Shown piece by piece: positions 1 through 10,400 of a DNA stretch of 64,000 nucleotides. A program made the translations under genes and the position numbers. The DNA comes from Cristatella mucedo (taxonomy: Eukaryota > Bryozoa > Phylactolaemata > Cristatellidae). The stretch spans positions 5,462,001 through 5,526,000 of the forward strand of contig WPIO01000009.1 in assembly GCA_009760855.2 (NCBI GenBank), given 5' to 3'. Below the pieces are notes generated by a model. That model had not been told where the DNA came from. It did not search any database and saw only the letters and a program-made list of their open reading frames with translations. Position 1 is the first letter of the stretch; every line of letters begins with the position of its first letter.

Positions 1-141
1 TTCAACATCGATGGATAGAACAGATGGTATAAAAAGATATTTTTCTCCATTTGTTTCAGAAGTTTAAATCTTCCAATCCATAGTCTCTTTAATCAACTCT
101 TCTGGTATATCAAAAACCTTTCCTGCATCTATCTCTTTCAT
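1..141 (-). CDS. Partial reading frame of the polymerase element, running off the window
   Basis: A minus-strand frame opens with ATG at 139-141 (MKEIDAGKVFDIPEEL...) and meets a TAA at 64-66, then stays open in the same frame to position 1. Composition and strand match the neighbouring small ORFs, so it is probably another gene of the AT-rich polymerase element, either ending after 25 codons or broken by one stop. No family recognised. Confidence 0.35.
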
Positions 142-199
142 TATGTGTTTAGTTCTATTTTTTTAGAGTAAGTTTCAGACCTCATACTATTTATTTTTT

Positions 200-448
200 C
201 TATTGCAAGTTTTTAAGGAACTCTTCAAAGATTGAACTATCTCTAACTTTAGTGAATATATTTGCTGTTTTTGGTTCAGAGTGATTGATTCTAAGTGTTT
301 TATATTCAAATGCTAGTTTTACAGCATTTAACAAAGTTGATCTGATGTCTTCTATTCTACCCATTGGATAAGAACAGATTTTAAAGTTTGAGTACTGTTG
401 ACCTTGTAATTTTTCAAGACAGTCTTTACTCCTTGTCTCAACACTCAT
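200..448 (-). CDS. Small ORF of the polymerase element, 82 residues, unknown function
   Basis: An intact minus-strand ORF starting at ATG 446-448. I do not recognise a domain. A short stretch (SKDCLEKLQGQQ) resembles the segment IKICLQKLKGQDQ of the ORF at 880-1149, so it may be a diverged or rearranged member of the same small family. A TATATA sits exactly four bases upstream of the ATG, the same spacing as at the 880-1149 ORF. The protein is mixed charged with no signal peptide or membrane segment. It is intact although the polymerase gene upstream is broken, so it may be younger in decay or simply too short to have been hit. Probably an accessory gene of a virus-like element. Confidence 0.5.
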   Translation of the reverse strand: MSVETRSKDCLEKLQGQQYSNFKICSYPMGRIEDIRSTLLNAVKLAFEYKTLRINHSEPKTANIFTKVRDSSIFEEFLKNLQ

Positions 449-475
449 TTTTTATATATTGTTTTCATTTTTTAT

Positions 476-838
476 TTAAACAGTGCTTGGATCAGGTTGT
501 GCCGCTAGTGCTGCCTCAGCGGCTTTTTGTTTACCACTCATACCATCACTAATACTTTGAAGAACTGCATGACACTCATCTTTAACAATTCCAGAGATAT
601 ATAATCCAGAGATATATAATATATATCCTATATTTCTTATCATCTTATCACACTCTTCCATTTGATCATGAAGATCACAAATTTTAATTAAATCTGCAAT
701 AGCCGACTCAGGTAATTGAGCAATATAAGAATATAGACTGATTTTCATATGATCTCCATAAGACCTAAATCTTTCAATGCAAACATAATAAGCAGCATTC
801 TTATCAGTGTCACAACAGAGGATTCTTGCAATATCCAT
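476..838 (-). CDS. Small paralogous ORF A of the polymerase element, 120 residues
   Basis: Intact minus-strand ORF beginning MDIARILCCD. It is clearly related to the next ORF upstream (880-1149): both begin MD-[IV]-[AS]-RIL-[CS]-C, both have a [IV]-C-[IL]-[EQ]-[RK] segment about 20 residues in, and both have a L-[IV]-[KE]-ICD-x-x-D motif near residue 60. The shared second half reads as amphipathic helix. Residues about 75-95 (NIGYILYISGLYISGI) contain a short direct duplication (YISGLYISGI) absent from the paralogue, and the DNA shows the matching repeat near 590-620. Cysteines at positions 8-9 are conserved. No known family recognised; it looks like a virus-type accessory protein that arose by tandem duplication. 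Confidence 0.55.
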   Translation of the reverse strand: MDIARILCCDTDKNAAYYVCIERFRSYGDHMKISLYSYIAQLPESAIADLIKICDLHDQMEECDKMIRNIGYILYISGLYISGIVKDECHAVLQSISDGMSGKQKAAEAALAAQPDPSTV

Positions 839-879
839 TTTTTTCTCTATATGACTTATAAAATTTGTTTAATATAAAA

Positions 880-1149
880 TTAATTAATTTGTACTCCTGG
901 TTTTGTTTTTGGTGTTTTTGACTTTACTTCTAAAAGCATCTCATTTATCTTGCTACGACTTTCCATTAGTTTATCACATGTGTCACATATTTCTACAAGA
1001 ATACTAATATATGAACTATCTAGATCTGGAATAAGTTTATCAGGTGAATGATTAACAATTCTTTGATCTTGTCCTTTAAGTTTTTGAAGACAGATTTTAA
1101 TTGCCATTTCTCTAGATTGTTCACAACTTAAAATTCTTGAGACATCCAT
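880..1149 (-). CDS. Small paralogous ORF B of the polymerase element, 89 residues
   Basis: Intact minus-strand ORF beginning MDVSRILSCE, paralogous to the ORF at 476-838 (see the shared MDxxRILxC start and the ICDxxD motif near residue 60). The second half is a charged amphipathic helix (residues about 55-82). Spacing between the two paralogues is only about 40 bases, so they lie head to tail, each with its own AT-rich leader. A TATATA is centred four bases before the ATG. No enzyme motif is visible. Role unknown; the arrangement suggests a tandemly duplicated accessory gene of the element. Confidence 0.55.
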   Translation of the reverse strand: MDVSRILSCEQSREMAIKICLQKLKGQDQRIVNHSPDKLIPDLDSSYISILVEICDTCDKLMESRSKINEMLLEVKSKTPKTKPGVQIN

Positions 1150-1165
1150 TTTCTATATATAAAAA
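1150..1165 (-). promoter_or_regulatory. TATATA four bases before an ATG
   Basis: Reading the minus strand, TATATA (1159-1154) is followed by GAAA and then the ATG of the 880-1149 ORF. The 200-448 ORF has the same layout (TATATA at 458-453, four A, ATG). The 476-838 ORF has a TATAT nine bases before its ATG. The repeated layout suggests a short-leader promoter used by a virus-like element, but AT-rich DNA makes chance matches easy. Confidence 0.3.
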
Positions 1166-1186
1166 TGAAATTCTATTTAATTGAAA

Positions 1187-1381
1187 TTAAATCTCTTCAC
1201 CTTCAGTTTCATCTTTCATTTCATGAAGGAATTCTTCATACGATTTAACTTCATCTTCACTAAGTTCTTCGTAGTGTTTACCAAATAAAAGTTCTTCTAG
1301 ATCTACCTCTTCATCTGATTCAGTATCCATGTATGAGGAAGCTTCAGACTCGTAAAACTCAGATTCCTCTTTTCTTTCCAT
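1187..1381 (-). CDS. Small highly acidic ORF of the polymerase element, 64 residues
   Basis: Intact minus-strand ORF starting MERKEESEFYESEA. More than a third of the residues are Asp or Glu, with serines scattered among them in casein-kinase-like context. No fold or catalytic motif is recognised. Immediately upstream (about 1395-1488) a second acidic frame begins with a similar MDRKEDF start, so this gene too may have been duplicated. Acidic low-complexity proteins are common among DNA virus accessory genes, but that is only an analogy. Confidence 0.45.
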   Translation of the reverse strand: MERKEESEFYESEASSYMDTESDEEVDLEELLFGKHYEELSEDEVKSYEEFLHEMKDETEGEEI

Positions 1382-1488
1382 TGAAAAATCTTAATCAGGA
1401 TCATCGATTGAGTCTTCTGAATATTCGGATTCACTATCAGAACTAGTAATTTCTACATCTGAAACTTAGAAATCTTCTTTGCGATCCA
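1382..1488 (-). pseudogene. Broken acidic ORF, probable duplicate of the 1187-1381 gene
   Basis: On the minus strand an ATG at 1486-1488 starts MDRKEDF and hits a stop; the same frame then continues with an acidic Ser/Asp/Glu-rich stretch (SDSESEYSEDSIDDPD) to a second stop just before the next ATG. The start and composition echo the MERKEES ORF downstream, which suggests tandem duplication followed by decay. Confidence 0.35.
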
Positions 1489-1639
1489 TCCTATAATAGT
1501 AAAAATATTTTTATTAATATATATTTAATTTCTCCATTGACTTGTATAGTTATATCTCTTCCTTTATAAAAACTAGTTTTTTATCATCTTCCTTTTTCTT
1601 TTATCTGAAAATCAAACTTTCTTTACTGTTAATGGTTTA

Positions 1640-1770
1640 GTATTTTCAATCTTCTTTTTTGGCATCTATATCAATATTACATTTTTCACATCGTCCTGGA
1701 TTTGTACCATTGCTTAATGCTTTTGCAATCTTGCAATGTCCGTATGCGTAACTACAACATCCAGTCTAAC
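1640..1770 (-). pseudogene. Cysteine-rich (zinc-ribbon-like) coding remnant
   Basis: A minus-strand frame of about 38 codons between stops carries TGCCSYAYGHCKIAK and then GRCEKCNIDID, giving a C-C-x6-C ... C-x2-C pattern that could bind zinc. It has no start codon of its own and lies between the polymerase C-terminal part and the small ORFs, so it may be the tail of the polymerase or of a lost gene. Short length keeps this uncertain. Confidence 0.3.
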
Positions 1771-1828
1771 CAGTAACGTTTTAATTCAAATGCTGATAGT
1801 GCAACTTTGTTTTATTTTACTGTATACA

Positions 1829-4800
1829 TTATGGGTTTTTCACTTCAATCAATGATTGTTCACAAGATTTATCTACTTTAGTACTCAGACATGACTTAAA
1901 ATCTGAATGTTTTAAACTCTTATGAACTACAGTTTTATTTACTCCTTTTGTTTTTTTAGATTGTCTTATCTGTTTCCCATCTTTGTTATATCTTTCATTC
2001 ATTTCACATGCAATCCTAGTACTTCCTATTTGTTTCCCTTCCTTATCAACTTTAGTATCATCAATACAAACAGTATAAGAGTAAAGCTTTGGTCTTAAGA
2101 AAACACATTCATTTAGTGTTGCTGTTTTTATTTTATCCGTTATCTCATCTTTAAGCTTCCCAACGATCTTGTTATTACTTTTTATAACAATTTTTGCTTT
2201 CTCATCTTTCCAAAATGGATAATCATCAGGAAAAGTATTTAGATCTAGCGTTTCTGGATATTCAATAAATTCTTTATAAACATCTTCTGTAAAAACCTCC
2301 ATAACAAGTGAATTAGTATCAGTATATAATAAGGTTATCTTTGAATCATATCTTTTCTTCATCGTTAGATAATAGAATTTTTGTATTAACATCTTTGACA
2401 AATCAAGAATACAAAATCCAACATAAATAGGTTTATTAAGTGTTATTGTTTCCTTATTACTTTCTATACAAACAATGTTATTAGATAATAACTGTCTATC
2501 AACAAACCTTGGACTTCTATAAATCTTATTCATTCTAACTAAATCTTCACTTAATTCTCCATTTAACAATTCAGTGTTTTTCCTTCCACGAACATTCTGT
2601 CTTACCAAAGAATGCATTATTTAATATCTTAAAGAAGTCCTTTTCGAAATCATTCTTTGCATTATTCCTAAGCTTAGTATTGTAATCAATATATTTTTCT
2701 AGCCAATTAGACTGATCAAACTCTAATACTCTATGTATTTTTGTTAGTTCATAACCTAACTCAATACAATTCTTAAGATTGAGATAGTGTATAACATATT
2801 TTTCTTGTGATTCTAAATCTAATACTAGTTTTTCTATTGGATCACTACCTCTGTTAAATCCTTTTTGATAACTTGAATATGTATTGTTGGTTATTCGTTT
2901 GTTCTCTGGAAGTAAAGGATAATCAGAGAAATAATCATGTTTTTCTTTTGAACAATGCATATCAACTTCAAGAACATAACCTTTGTTTGATGATGTTTTA
3001 AATTTCTTAAATATCATCTTTACTCTCATTCCAGAATTGTACTTTTTGTTTTGATAAGAAATTGAAACCACCAATTGGTAAATTCTGTTTCATTGCCCAT
3101 CCATAAAGATTTTTGCATCAAAGTATAAAAGACAAGAAGTTAATTTCTTAGGATCAAAATCAATACATCTTGGATTATTTGCTTTAGCCATTTGCTTTGA
3201 AGCTTGTGTCATTCCACCATGTATTCCTTTTTCAAAGAATAAATACATATCTGGATCAGTTAATAATTCAAGAACAACATTGTATGTTTTAAACCTGCAG
3301 TCCAAGTTAATTGTGGTGTTGTTAAGAACTTTGCAGGATCTATTTCATAATGTTTAATTATTAGATCGCGAAACCTCTCAAAAACATCTGCCAAACCTAA
3401 AACATCAATCTTTAGATATAAGTCATGATAGTCTTTTAGATTCTTTATTTCAAATGCATTCCATACTTTTTTTGCATACTCTTAATCTTCTTGTGAGATA
3501 TCTCCCCTAAGACTAGAGTAAAACTTTTCAATTGAAGGTAAACTTGTTTCTTGAAATCTAGAAAAAGAATCCATGTACTCGTAAGGATAAACATCTGTTG
3601 TAGTAAGTAACGCTATCTTTTTATCATCATATTGTTTTCCTTCAAACTCATTAAAGTGTTGTCTTATTGCTGCAAATTTATCTTCAGCTTTTGATAAGTT
3701 CTTCATTAAATTATGTAAAGAACTTTGCAACAATAATTAAGAATCTCTGAAACATATATCACCGAAATCTATAGTTAAAAATCTTTCTTTATTATTAGCA
3801 ATTACTTGCTTTTTATCTTCATCGCAATTGAGTGCACTTACAATTAAATGAGAATTATACCCTCTAAGATTGTGAATGTATACTGGAAGTTTTAAGGATT
3901 TTAAAGAGATTTTTAGTTTTGAATTGCAAGAACTATGTGCTGCTCCCCTGTATTTACCAGTTAAATGACAGTGATCTAATACTTTTTTATCTTTATTTAA
4001 GAATTTTCCACATATCCAACAAGCATTTACATTATCATATTCTTTTTTCTCTTCTTCTGTCTTCGATGATTTATCATATATTTTATATCTTTTAAGCACT
4101 TTCTTAAGATCCTCTTTATTCTTTTTGAAATCTTCCTTTAATTAGATAATGAATTTATCAACACAATCAAATCCAAAAGTTTGAGTATATTGTGATACGA
4201 TTTTACTCTCATGATTTACAATTACATAAGCACCAGAGCCAGGTTTATGTTGATTAAATGATCCTTTTATTGCTTCTTCTGGATTATCAATTGAACCTAG
4301 CAAACATTCAAAGTCAGCATATGCAACAAAAGGTGCTTTAATCATTTTATTAAAATCTCTAAACATAACTAAATCACCAGTTCCATCTTTATTACTATTT
4401 GCATGTGGCATTTTTGCTTTAGATTTTCCACAATGTTCTGAATTACAATCATTAATATGAGCATCTAATTTTTCTTGTTCATAAAACCTTAAAAGAAATC
4501 TCTTACAAAATAATATAGTTCTTCCAACATCTTTACTAGTCCTACGTAAAGAATTAAAGTTATTAATAAGAACATAATGAGATTTTCCTTGATCACTATA
4601 TAAAAGAAGATCTACATGATTCTCACTTTCCTCAGAGTTAACAGTTAATGGAAATAAAGAATAAGTATATTCATAAATATTTATAGTAATATTAAATAGT
4701 TAAGCAAGTTTTGGAATATCCTCAACTCTAATTGGAACACTGTTATTAATACTAAATTGACTCCTCTGATCATCTTCATCATTTGTTGTAAATTATGGTT

Positions 4801-5690
4801 TTATTAAATGTAATATATCTGAATACTTCTCATGTAATATAACTCTTAATATATGAGTTGATTCTTTATGATGATTGGTTGGATGCAATGCTCTTAAAAC
4901 ACACCATAATGCACAATAATCATCTTCAGTATTCTTCATGTTTATGATGCACCTCTTATTTCTTAATTTTTCAGGGAGTGGAATATAAAACCCACCAATT
5001 TGAGGAGTTTATCTTGTAAACTTTGCATAAGCACTAACAATTCCTACAACTCTACATGATGAACCACCCTCATTCCAATTGTCAAGTGTCTTATTCATTA
5101 CACCGAAATGTTTTCCAATAACTGATCTGAAATGAGAAACCCTATTCAAAATTGTTGGAGAAGAACCATTACATACAGCAAAATAGTTTCACCCTTTGCA
5201 TTCTCTAATTTAATGTGAATAACATGACTCATCATTACATTACTTATGCTAGAAGGAACACTATTCATAACATCAATTAACTCTGGAGTACAATTTTCTT
5301 TGAAAGTATTAATATCTGAATCTTCTAATTTAAAACCCTCATATTCATAATCAATCTCATTACCATTAGCAGTCTTCCTCCCTAAAAACCAACCACTGGC
5401 ATCAATCTTACGAACTCGTTTTGATTCACTAAAGAAACTAGCTACCTTTCTTTTTTTTAGGAGTTATTACTTTATGAGATAATAGAGTTTCAATTAGCGA
5501 TTTGATATCATTTGCAGAAACTGGATAATGAACTATGCGAGAAGAATTGCCATACTTCTTATTAAAAGAAGGTTTAACACTAAACTGTATTTCATAAGAA
5601 GATACTAACCTTTTTGCATGTGCATTAAACGATTCGCCCTCGCGCCGTGAAAATTCTTTTTCTCAGACATCTATATTAAGGAAAGAAAAT
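1829..5690 (-). pseudogene. Decayed protein-primed-type family B DNA polymerase of a virus-like element
   Basis: The minus strand carries, in order, the pieces of one long family B polymerase of the organellar/viral type, cut into at least seven frames by stops and frameshifts. From N to C: a start-like MSEKKNF near 5670; an exonuclease I motif (YADFECLL) near 4320; a Cys/His segment like endonuclease VII (CWICG ... DHCHLTGKYRGAAH) at about 3930-4050; an exonuclease II-like HNLRGYNSH just after it; the linker motif YPYEYMDSF near 3590; palm motif A region (YFDAKIF) near 3110; the motif B segment DFFKILNNAFFGKT near 2630; and motif C near 2320. Motif C reads YTDTNS where the family has DTDS, so one catalytic aspartate is lost. 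Homologues occur in Polinton/adintovirus-like elements integrated in invertebrates. The left part of the element lies outside the window, so integrase and capsid genes cannot be assessed. Confidence 0.88.
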
Positions 5691-5777
5691 TTTATTCAAT
5701 TGAATAAAAATTACTATAGCATAAAGTTGAGTAAAGTGTGCAGAAGTTTTTATAAATCTGGAATCTGCATTTGTTGA

Positions 5778-5913
5778 GTAGTCGGGGGTTTATCCATTTG
5801 GTAGACACACACTCGAATAGAACATTTTGTAACGAGATCGAGCAGAAGCGAGATCGAGAGAAAAAATGTTCTATTCGAGGGTGAGGCTGCCAAAAGGAAA
5901 AATCACCTACTAC
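5778..5913. repeat. 136-nt near-palindrome at the right end of the polymerase element
   Basis: Arms 5778-5828 and 5863-5913 (51 nt each) pair without gaps around a 34-nt loop. The inner part (ctcgaatagaacatttt and its complement) is perfect over 17 nt; the outer part has scattered mismatches. The loop (5829-5862) contains a direct repeat of cgagatcgag at 5833-5842 and 5849-5858. It lies about 90 bases beyond the N-terminal end of the polymerase gene and at the switch from AT-rich to ordinary sequence, so it is placed where a terminal inverted repeat or hairpin telomere of a protein-primed or hairpin-ended DNA element would be. It could alternatively be an unrelated foldback element. Confidence 0.75.
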
Positions 5914-6420
5914 TAACCGGCCTGGGGCGTCAGCAGTAGTCGCGTAACATCTCAACATATGCGGGGTTCATTGCGTACTAAACGAGCATTCCATGGTCAG
6001 ACCTGTTAGTGGTCGCTTCGCTTCACGGGCGGGGGGGGGGGGGGGGGGGGGTTGGTGGTGGCGTCTAGACGGATACTAATTTAGAGCTAATCACTGCAGC
6101 CGCGAGCGGGCGGCGCTGTCGGTATAGAGCGCTGCTGCTCGCAGCTGAGCGGCTCGTAATAAGGCGAGAACTGCTGGCAATCAATCCATTCTTTAGGCAC
6201 CGTCTCGTACTTTGTCTCGGCTTCTCTCGGACGCTGAGATGCGCTGACGGGTGCAAGTCCCGATGAGCCCTGACGGAGGCGAAGGCGTCTATGAATGCAT
6301 CGGAATGACCATAGCCGAGTGGTAATTAGCATATACATTCGCACCGCCGGATAGCGCATGCACGAGAAACCGGTGGCGCAACCTTGACTCGCTGGGTCCT
6401 TGTGATTTTTTTTCCGTTGT
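5914..6420. other. Intergenic flank beside the polymerase element with a G21 run
   Basis: Base composition changes from AT-rich to mixed here. A run of 21 G lies at 6031-6051. The overlapping short open frames between 6065 and 6428 have no recognisable domain. I see no gene. Confidence 0.5.
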
Positions 6421-6672
6421 GCGCTCATGCGTGTTGACAGTGTGCGTGTGCTACTGCTAATCCTACCATACTGCTAATCCCTTTTTATTCATTTTGACTC
6501 TGTGTGCGTGTTACCACCAACCATTTTATACATGCTGACATTGTACATGCTATCAGTAACTACATGGTCAAGCTTCCTTTACAGCACATATAAAGTTTCT
6601 AGAAAGAGATTAAGTTCTCTTGGGCGCTATGCAAATGTATTATAATAATAAGTATTATTATTATTAATAACA
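6420..6672 (+). mobile_element. LINE 3' end (L2/CR1-like family)
   Basis: Diverged copy of the family 3' UTR, with the repeated trinucleotide-rich text around 'catgctgac...actaac' and the tail agaaagagattaagttctct at about 6600-6620 followed by ATT-rich repeats to 6672. No coding sequence remains. Confidence 0.6.
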
Positions 6673-6735
6673 CCTGGCTCAGGCACAGTGGCATGCGATG
6701 AGCCGTGATGGCACACTAGGTAAGGCGGCTGCTTT

Positions 6736-6761
6736 TCACGACCTCGGCCCCGAGGTCGTGA
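6736..6761. repeat. 12-bp perfect hairpin (tcacgacctcgg)
   Basis: Arms 6736-6747 and 6750-6761 with a 2-nt spacer. The words resemble the box B side of the SINE A2-type tRNA regions nearby (gaccaaggtcgtgg), so it may come from two head-to-head SINE scraps. Confidence 0.5.
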
Positions 6762-7199
6762 CAAGACAAAGGGCGCAAGAGCAAAAATTCAAATGTTCAT
6801 GACAATGTAAATCGAGAGTTCTTGACAGGACCGGAATGGCGTGGCCGTCACGTGAGCCGAGCGCTGCCACTGCCTATCCTTCGGCGTCAAAACGACCGAC
6901 AAAACCGGCTAACCCTGAAGCCGGTCACCTCTGATTGTCTGTGCTACGTTTCGTTCATTCCGAATGGCGAACGTTTTAGACGTCCCGAGCAAAAGAGTAT
7001 TACAGCCAACATTACGGCCGACATTCGAATCTTCTGAAATTTTTCTGATCAAGAACCGGCAAATGCCATAATCTATGGCAAGAGGCATAACAAGCTGGCT
7101 GAACAGTTACTCAGTGGATGCTGGATGCTGCGTTTAGAACGATGGATGCTTTTACGCCACCACAAGATTTGCAGACAAGCCTACCTCTGCGGCAGTCGA

Positions 7200-7350
7200 A
7201 TAGACCGCTCTCTGTTCAGCAGGTAAGATGCTCGATCTTCAGCACCGAGGTCGTGGGCTCGAATCCTGCAATGGACGATCCCTCATTCATTGCCAACTGC
7301 AAGCGGCGTTGATAGCCACTAAGGCTCTTCTGACGCTATAAGAATGAGTC
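7200..7350 (+). mobile_element. tRNA-derived SINE, family B
   Basis: Contains a pol III box B-like word (gtcgtgggctcgaatcct, 7249-7266) after a box A-like region, then 'tcattgccaactgcaagc' and 'gccactaaggctcttctgacgctat'. The same body occurs at 21035-21240 (minus), 37141-37295 (plus) and 47990-48160 (minus), which identifies a repeat family distinct from SINE A. Confidence 0.6.
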
Positions 7351-7379
7351 TGTTAAATGCAGCTAGTATCGTCCCCTAA

Positions 7380-7462
7380 AATGGCAAATGTAAAGTGAGA
7401 TTGAGTCCTCTGATGGCGCTATATCAAATTTATTACTATAATAATACTTATCAATATTATTA
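7380..7462 (+). repeat. LINE/SINE 3' tail
   Basis: aaatgtaaagtgagattgag, then tcctctgatggcgctatatc and an ATT-rich run: a shortened copy of the shared LINE/SINE tail. Confidence 0.6.
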
Positions 7463-10400
7463 AGGCTCCTCCGCCATCGCATAAATGAGGCTTCTGAGCC
7501 AGCCAACATTTACTTCACACGTAACGTCATTTAACGTCGCGATGTCAGCCTGCTTATCGCGAACTATTTCGCAATCGGTCGGGTTGAAGGTCAACGGTCA
7601 AGCTCAAAGGGCGTAATCGCGGGGCCTTTGCACGATCGCACGGTAGCTGAGCGGCTTTGTGCATTGTCGCTCTGCTGATGTACGTTTGGACAGCATAAGC
7701 CGCGAAACTTGGGCTGGGCGTGTAGCGCACGAACGCACCACCTCGGCTGTCTTAACTTGGACATTTACGCGAAAGAACGCGACGTACGAGCCGTTGGGCA
7801 CTTAACGCACGACGCTGTCCACGCTATGAGCTCCGAATCAATTTCAATTTTTGAACGTAGCTGTGAGCGAGAGAGAGAGAATTACCCTCAGGCACTGCGG
7901 CGGCAGAGAGGCGGCGGCAAAGGCGGCTGCACTGGACGCTGCAGTACAAGTGACTCCGGCAGCCTGGGAGATTGACACAGGTCTACCAGTGGAGCATAGG
8001 TGTACCACCACCTCCCCTCCCCGTCCCAATCACCTAACGAACAGCGAAGGCTGCTGCGTGTGCCCGTACATTTCCTGGCGCTACGGTACAAACCTCGCTC
8101 TCACTTGCTGATTGTATAGTATTTTTTAGTTGAGACCGTCCCAATGCTCATCGCTTCTTATTTTAGTGCAAAATCTCTTCAATAGGTAAGCGTTGACTTA
8201 CGGCTTAGCCATTAAGAGCTAGGTCTTGAGCAGTTCAAAGTGATACCGCTGATGCCGACGGTGACATAGTGTCTCTATTTAGCACCAATGCCCTTGATCC
8301 TTTGGTTGAACTTCTGTTTGCATGAGTACTCAGATAGTAGATCGCGGCTTTATTTATTTTACGTTTGGTGCAGACGCCTTATGTGGGGTTTTAATTCTTT
8401 ATAAAGCTAAAATGTCAATTCTTAATGCTTAGCAAAGACTATAAGTGTATATTTTGTAATTTTACTTGAATGCTATAATCCATCTAAAACGCAGTACAAA
8501 TCAAATTGATTACTGTTTCTTAGTATTTAAAATGCTATAGGTTTCCTGACTTATTTTAAAACTATTTATTGCCAAATGATTGAAACTTAAGTTCTCGAAA
8601 CTGTGAGTCCACCAGCAAATCATCGAGCACCAACCTTGACCCCACTGTGGACTGTTCAGTCACTGATTCTGGCCTAGTCCAGGTTTTCCTTGCCGAGGCT
8701 CCTTTGTTCAATCTATCGGCTATTTACCTTCTACGAATGCACCTCTACCTGGTTATCACTTTGGGTTGTTTGCTACCGGGCGCTCAAAGCCCGAGCAGCT
8801 TTTAGTTACCATAGCAACAGCTTTTTCTCTGCTCAACCTGCAGCCTACACCCTCTGCCTCAAATAATGAGGAAAGTGAGATGCAGAAGTTGAAATGACAT
8901 TCTCACGTAGACGAAATACGTTGGAATTATGTCACAAAGAAATTAATTTGTATTATTATTGGTCCGTGGACTTTCTATATTTTCATTTAAAGAGAAATAT
9001 TGAAGTCTGCAAGCGCTTGAAAGTTGCCCTGCGTACGCGCAATCCCGGACCGATCTCAGCAGGAACTTTACTAATCAATCTTGTTCATGCTGCGCCATGG
9101 TAGGCACAATCATACATAGCATAATAGCAAAAGCGTACAGGTACTTAGCACTTACAGGTACGCGTATTTCCCTGATAATTATCATAATGATAATTCTTTT
9201 GATCAGCACTTCAAAGAAAAAGATCTCTCTCTCTCTCTGGACTTTTAACAACTCACCGTGCACGAGAAAAAACCTAGCGCTAGCAGTATGAAGAATTACG
9301 CTTAGAGAAGCAAGCGAAGCATAAAGGTGTGATGCTTGGAATGCATGCATGCAAAGAGTTCTAGATGAAAGGCCCACCGATTAGTAGATTCCACCTTTAG
9401 TAGTATGCACTGAATCATTCACAGGTGATGGTAGAAAGTATGCAGGAATAACGAATTTACAGGACGCAAGAAAATCTTGGCCGAAAAGCTGGGTGGAGGG
9501 AGCCTAAAATGCTTACTTCCTCTAGAGCGACCAGTTAAGTACGTCCAGCGGTTTGTCTCTGGCGAGCCGATCCGTTTCCGGTCTCTCAATGGTGCTTCAC
9601 GTTTAAAGATTTCTGCATGATGCTGAACAGATTCTACTGGACAGAATTAATCGCAGGAAATTGCTCAAGGATTGCGAAATTCAGCCGCATCTTTCTTGCT
9701 CCACTAGCCCGGCACTTTGCTGCTGTACTGCTAAATGAGGCATATCATTATTTAACAAGCAGTTTTAAAATTACGCGACGCTCTCGCGGCGGCGTCTTTC
9801 CGCTCCATACCAATTTTGTTCAAATAAAAAGGAACATTCACATAGAAAAAGATCACAGCCAGCCAATTTTTGTTTAATTTTTAGCGATACCTACAAAATT
9901 GGAAGCCGTGTACGGGACGCTCAATTGTAGCCAGCCAGTTGAAGACGATTGGATGGAAGTGCGTCTGCTCTCGGATATACTCACTGCGATGGCACAGGAA
10001 TTAATCAAGCTATGCTAATTCATCAATTTGTCCACTATTACAGTAAATACGTGCTACACTTGATCGGGTTGTATTTCTATTACATTCTGCAAGCGAAGCT
10101 CTCGTTTAGTTTGTTGCAGTTTCGACCCACACACGGTTTATGTCCAGCCCACATTTTTGACAATATAAAATGTACAGCGGATGTCCATGCCATCGTCGAT
10201 AGCCACGTCCAGAGAGGCCAGTCAGCGCTCAAGAACGATAGCCCCAAGCTCGACATTCCAATGGCCGTGCATTATAAAAAGTGTCAGTCTCAAGTAGCAA
10301 GTGTGAATACAATATCAGTCATTTTTATTTACGCCCTAAGAGCACTATTGTCTATCTAGACACTTTGTATAGGCTGAACGAAGCAAATAAAGAGAACATC

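Noticed and set aside
5692-5958. 88-residue minus frame overlapping the hairpin
   Set aside because: It crosses the palindrome, has no domain, and its frame is explained by the repeat sequence.
9949-10359. 136-residue plus-strand frame
   Set aside because: No motif, no homology recognised, AT/GC pattern like flanking noncoding DNA.
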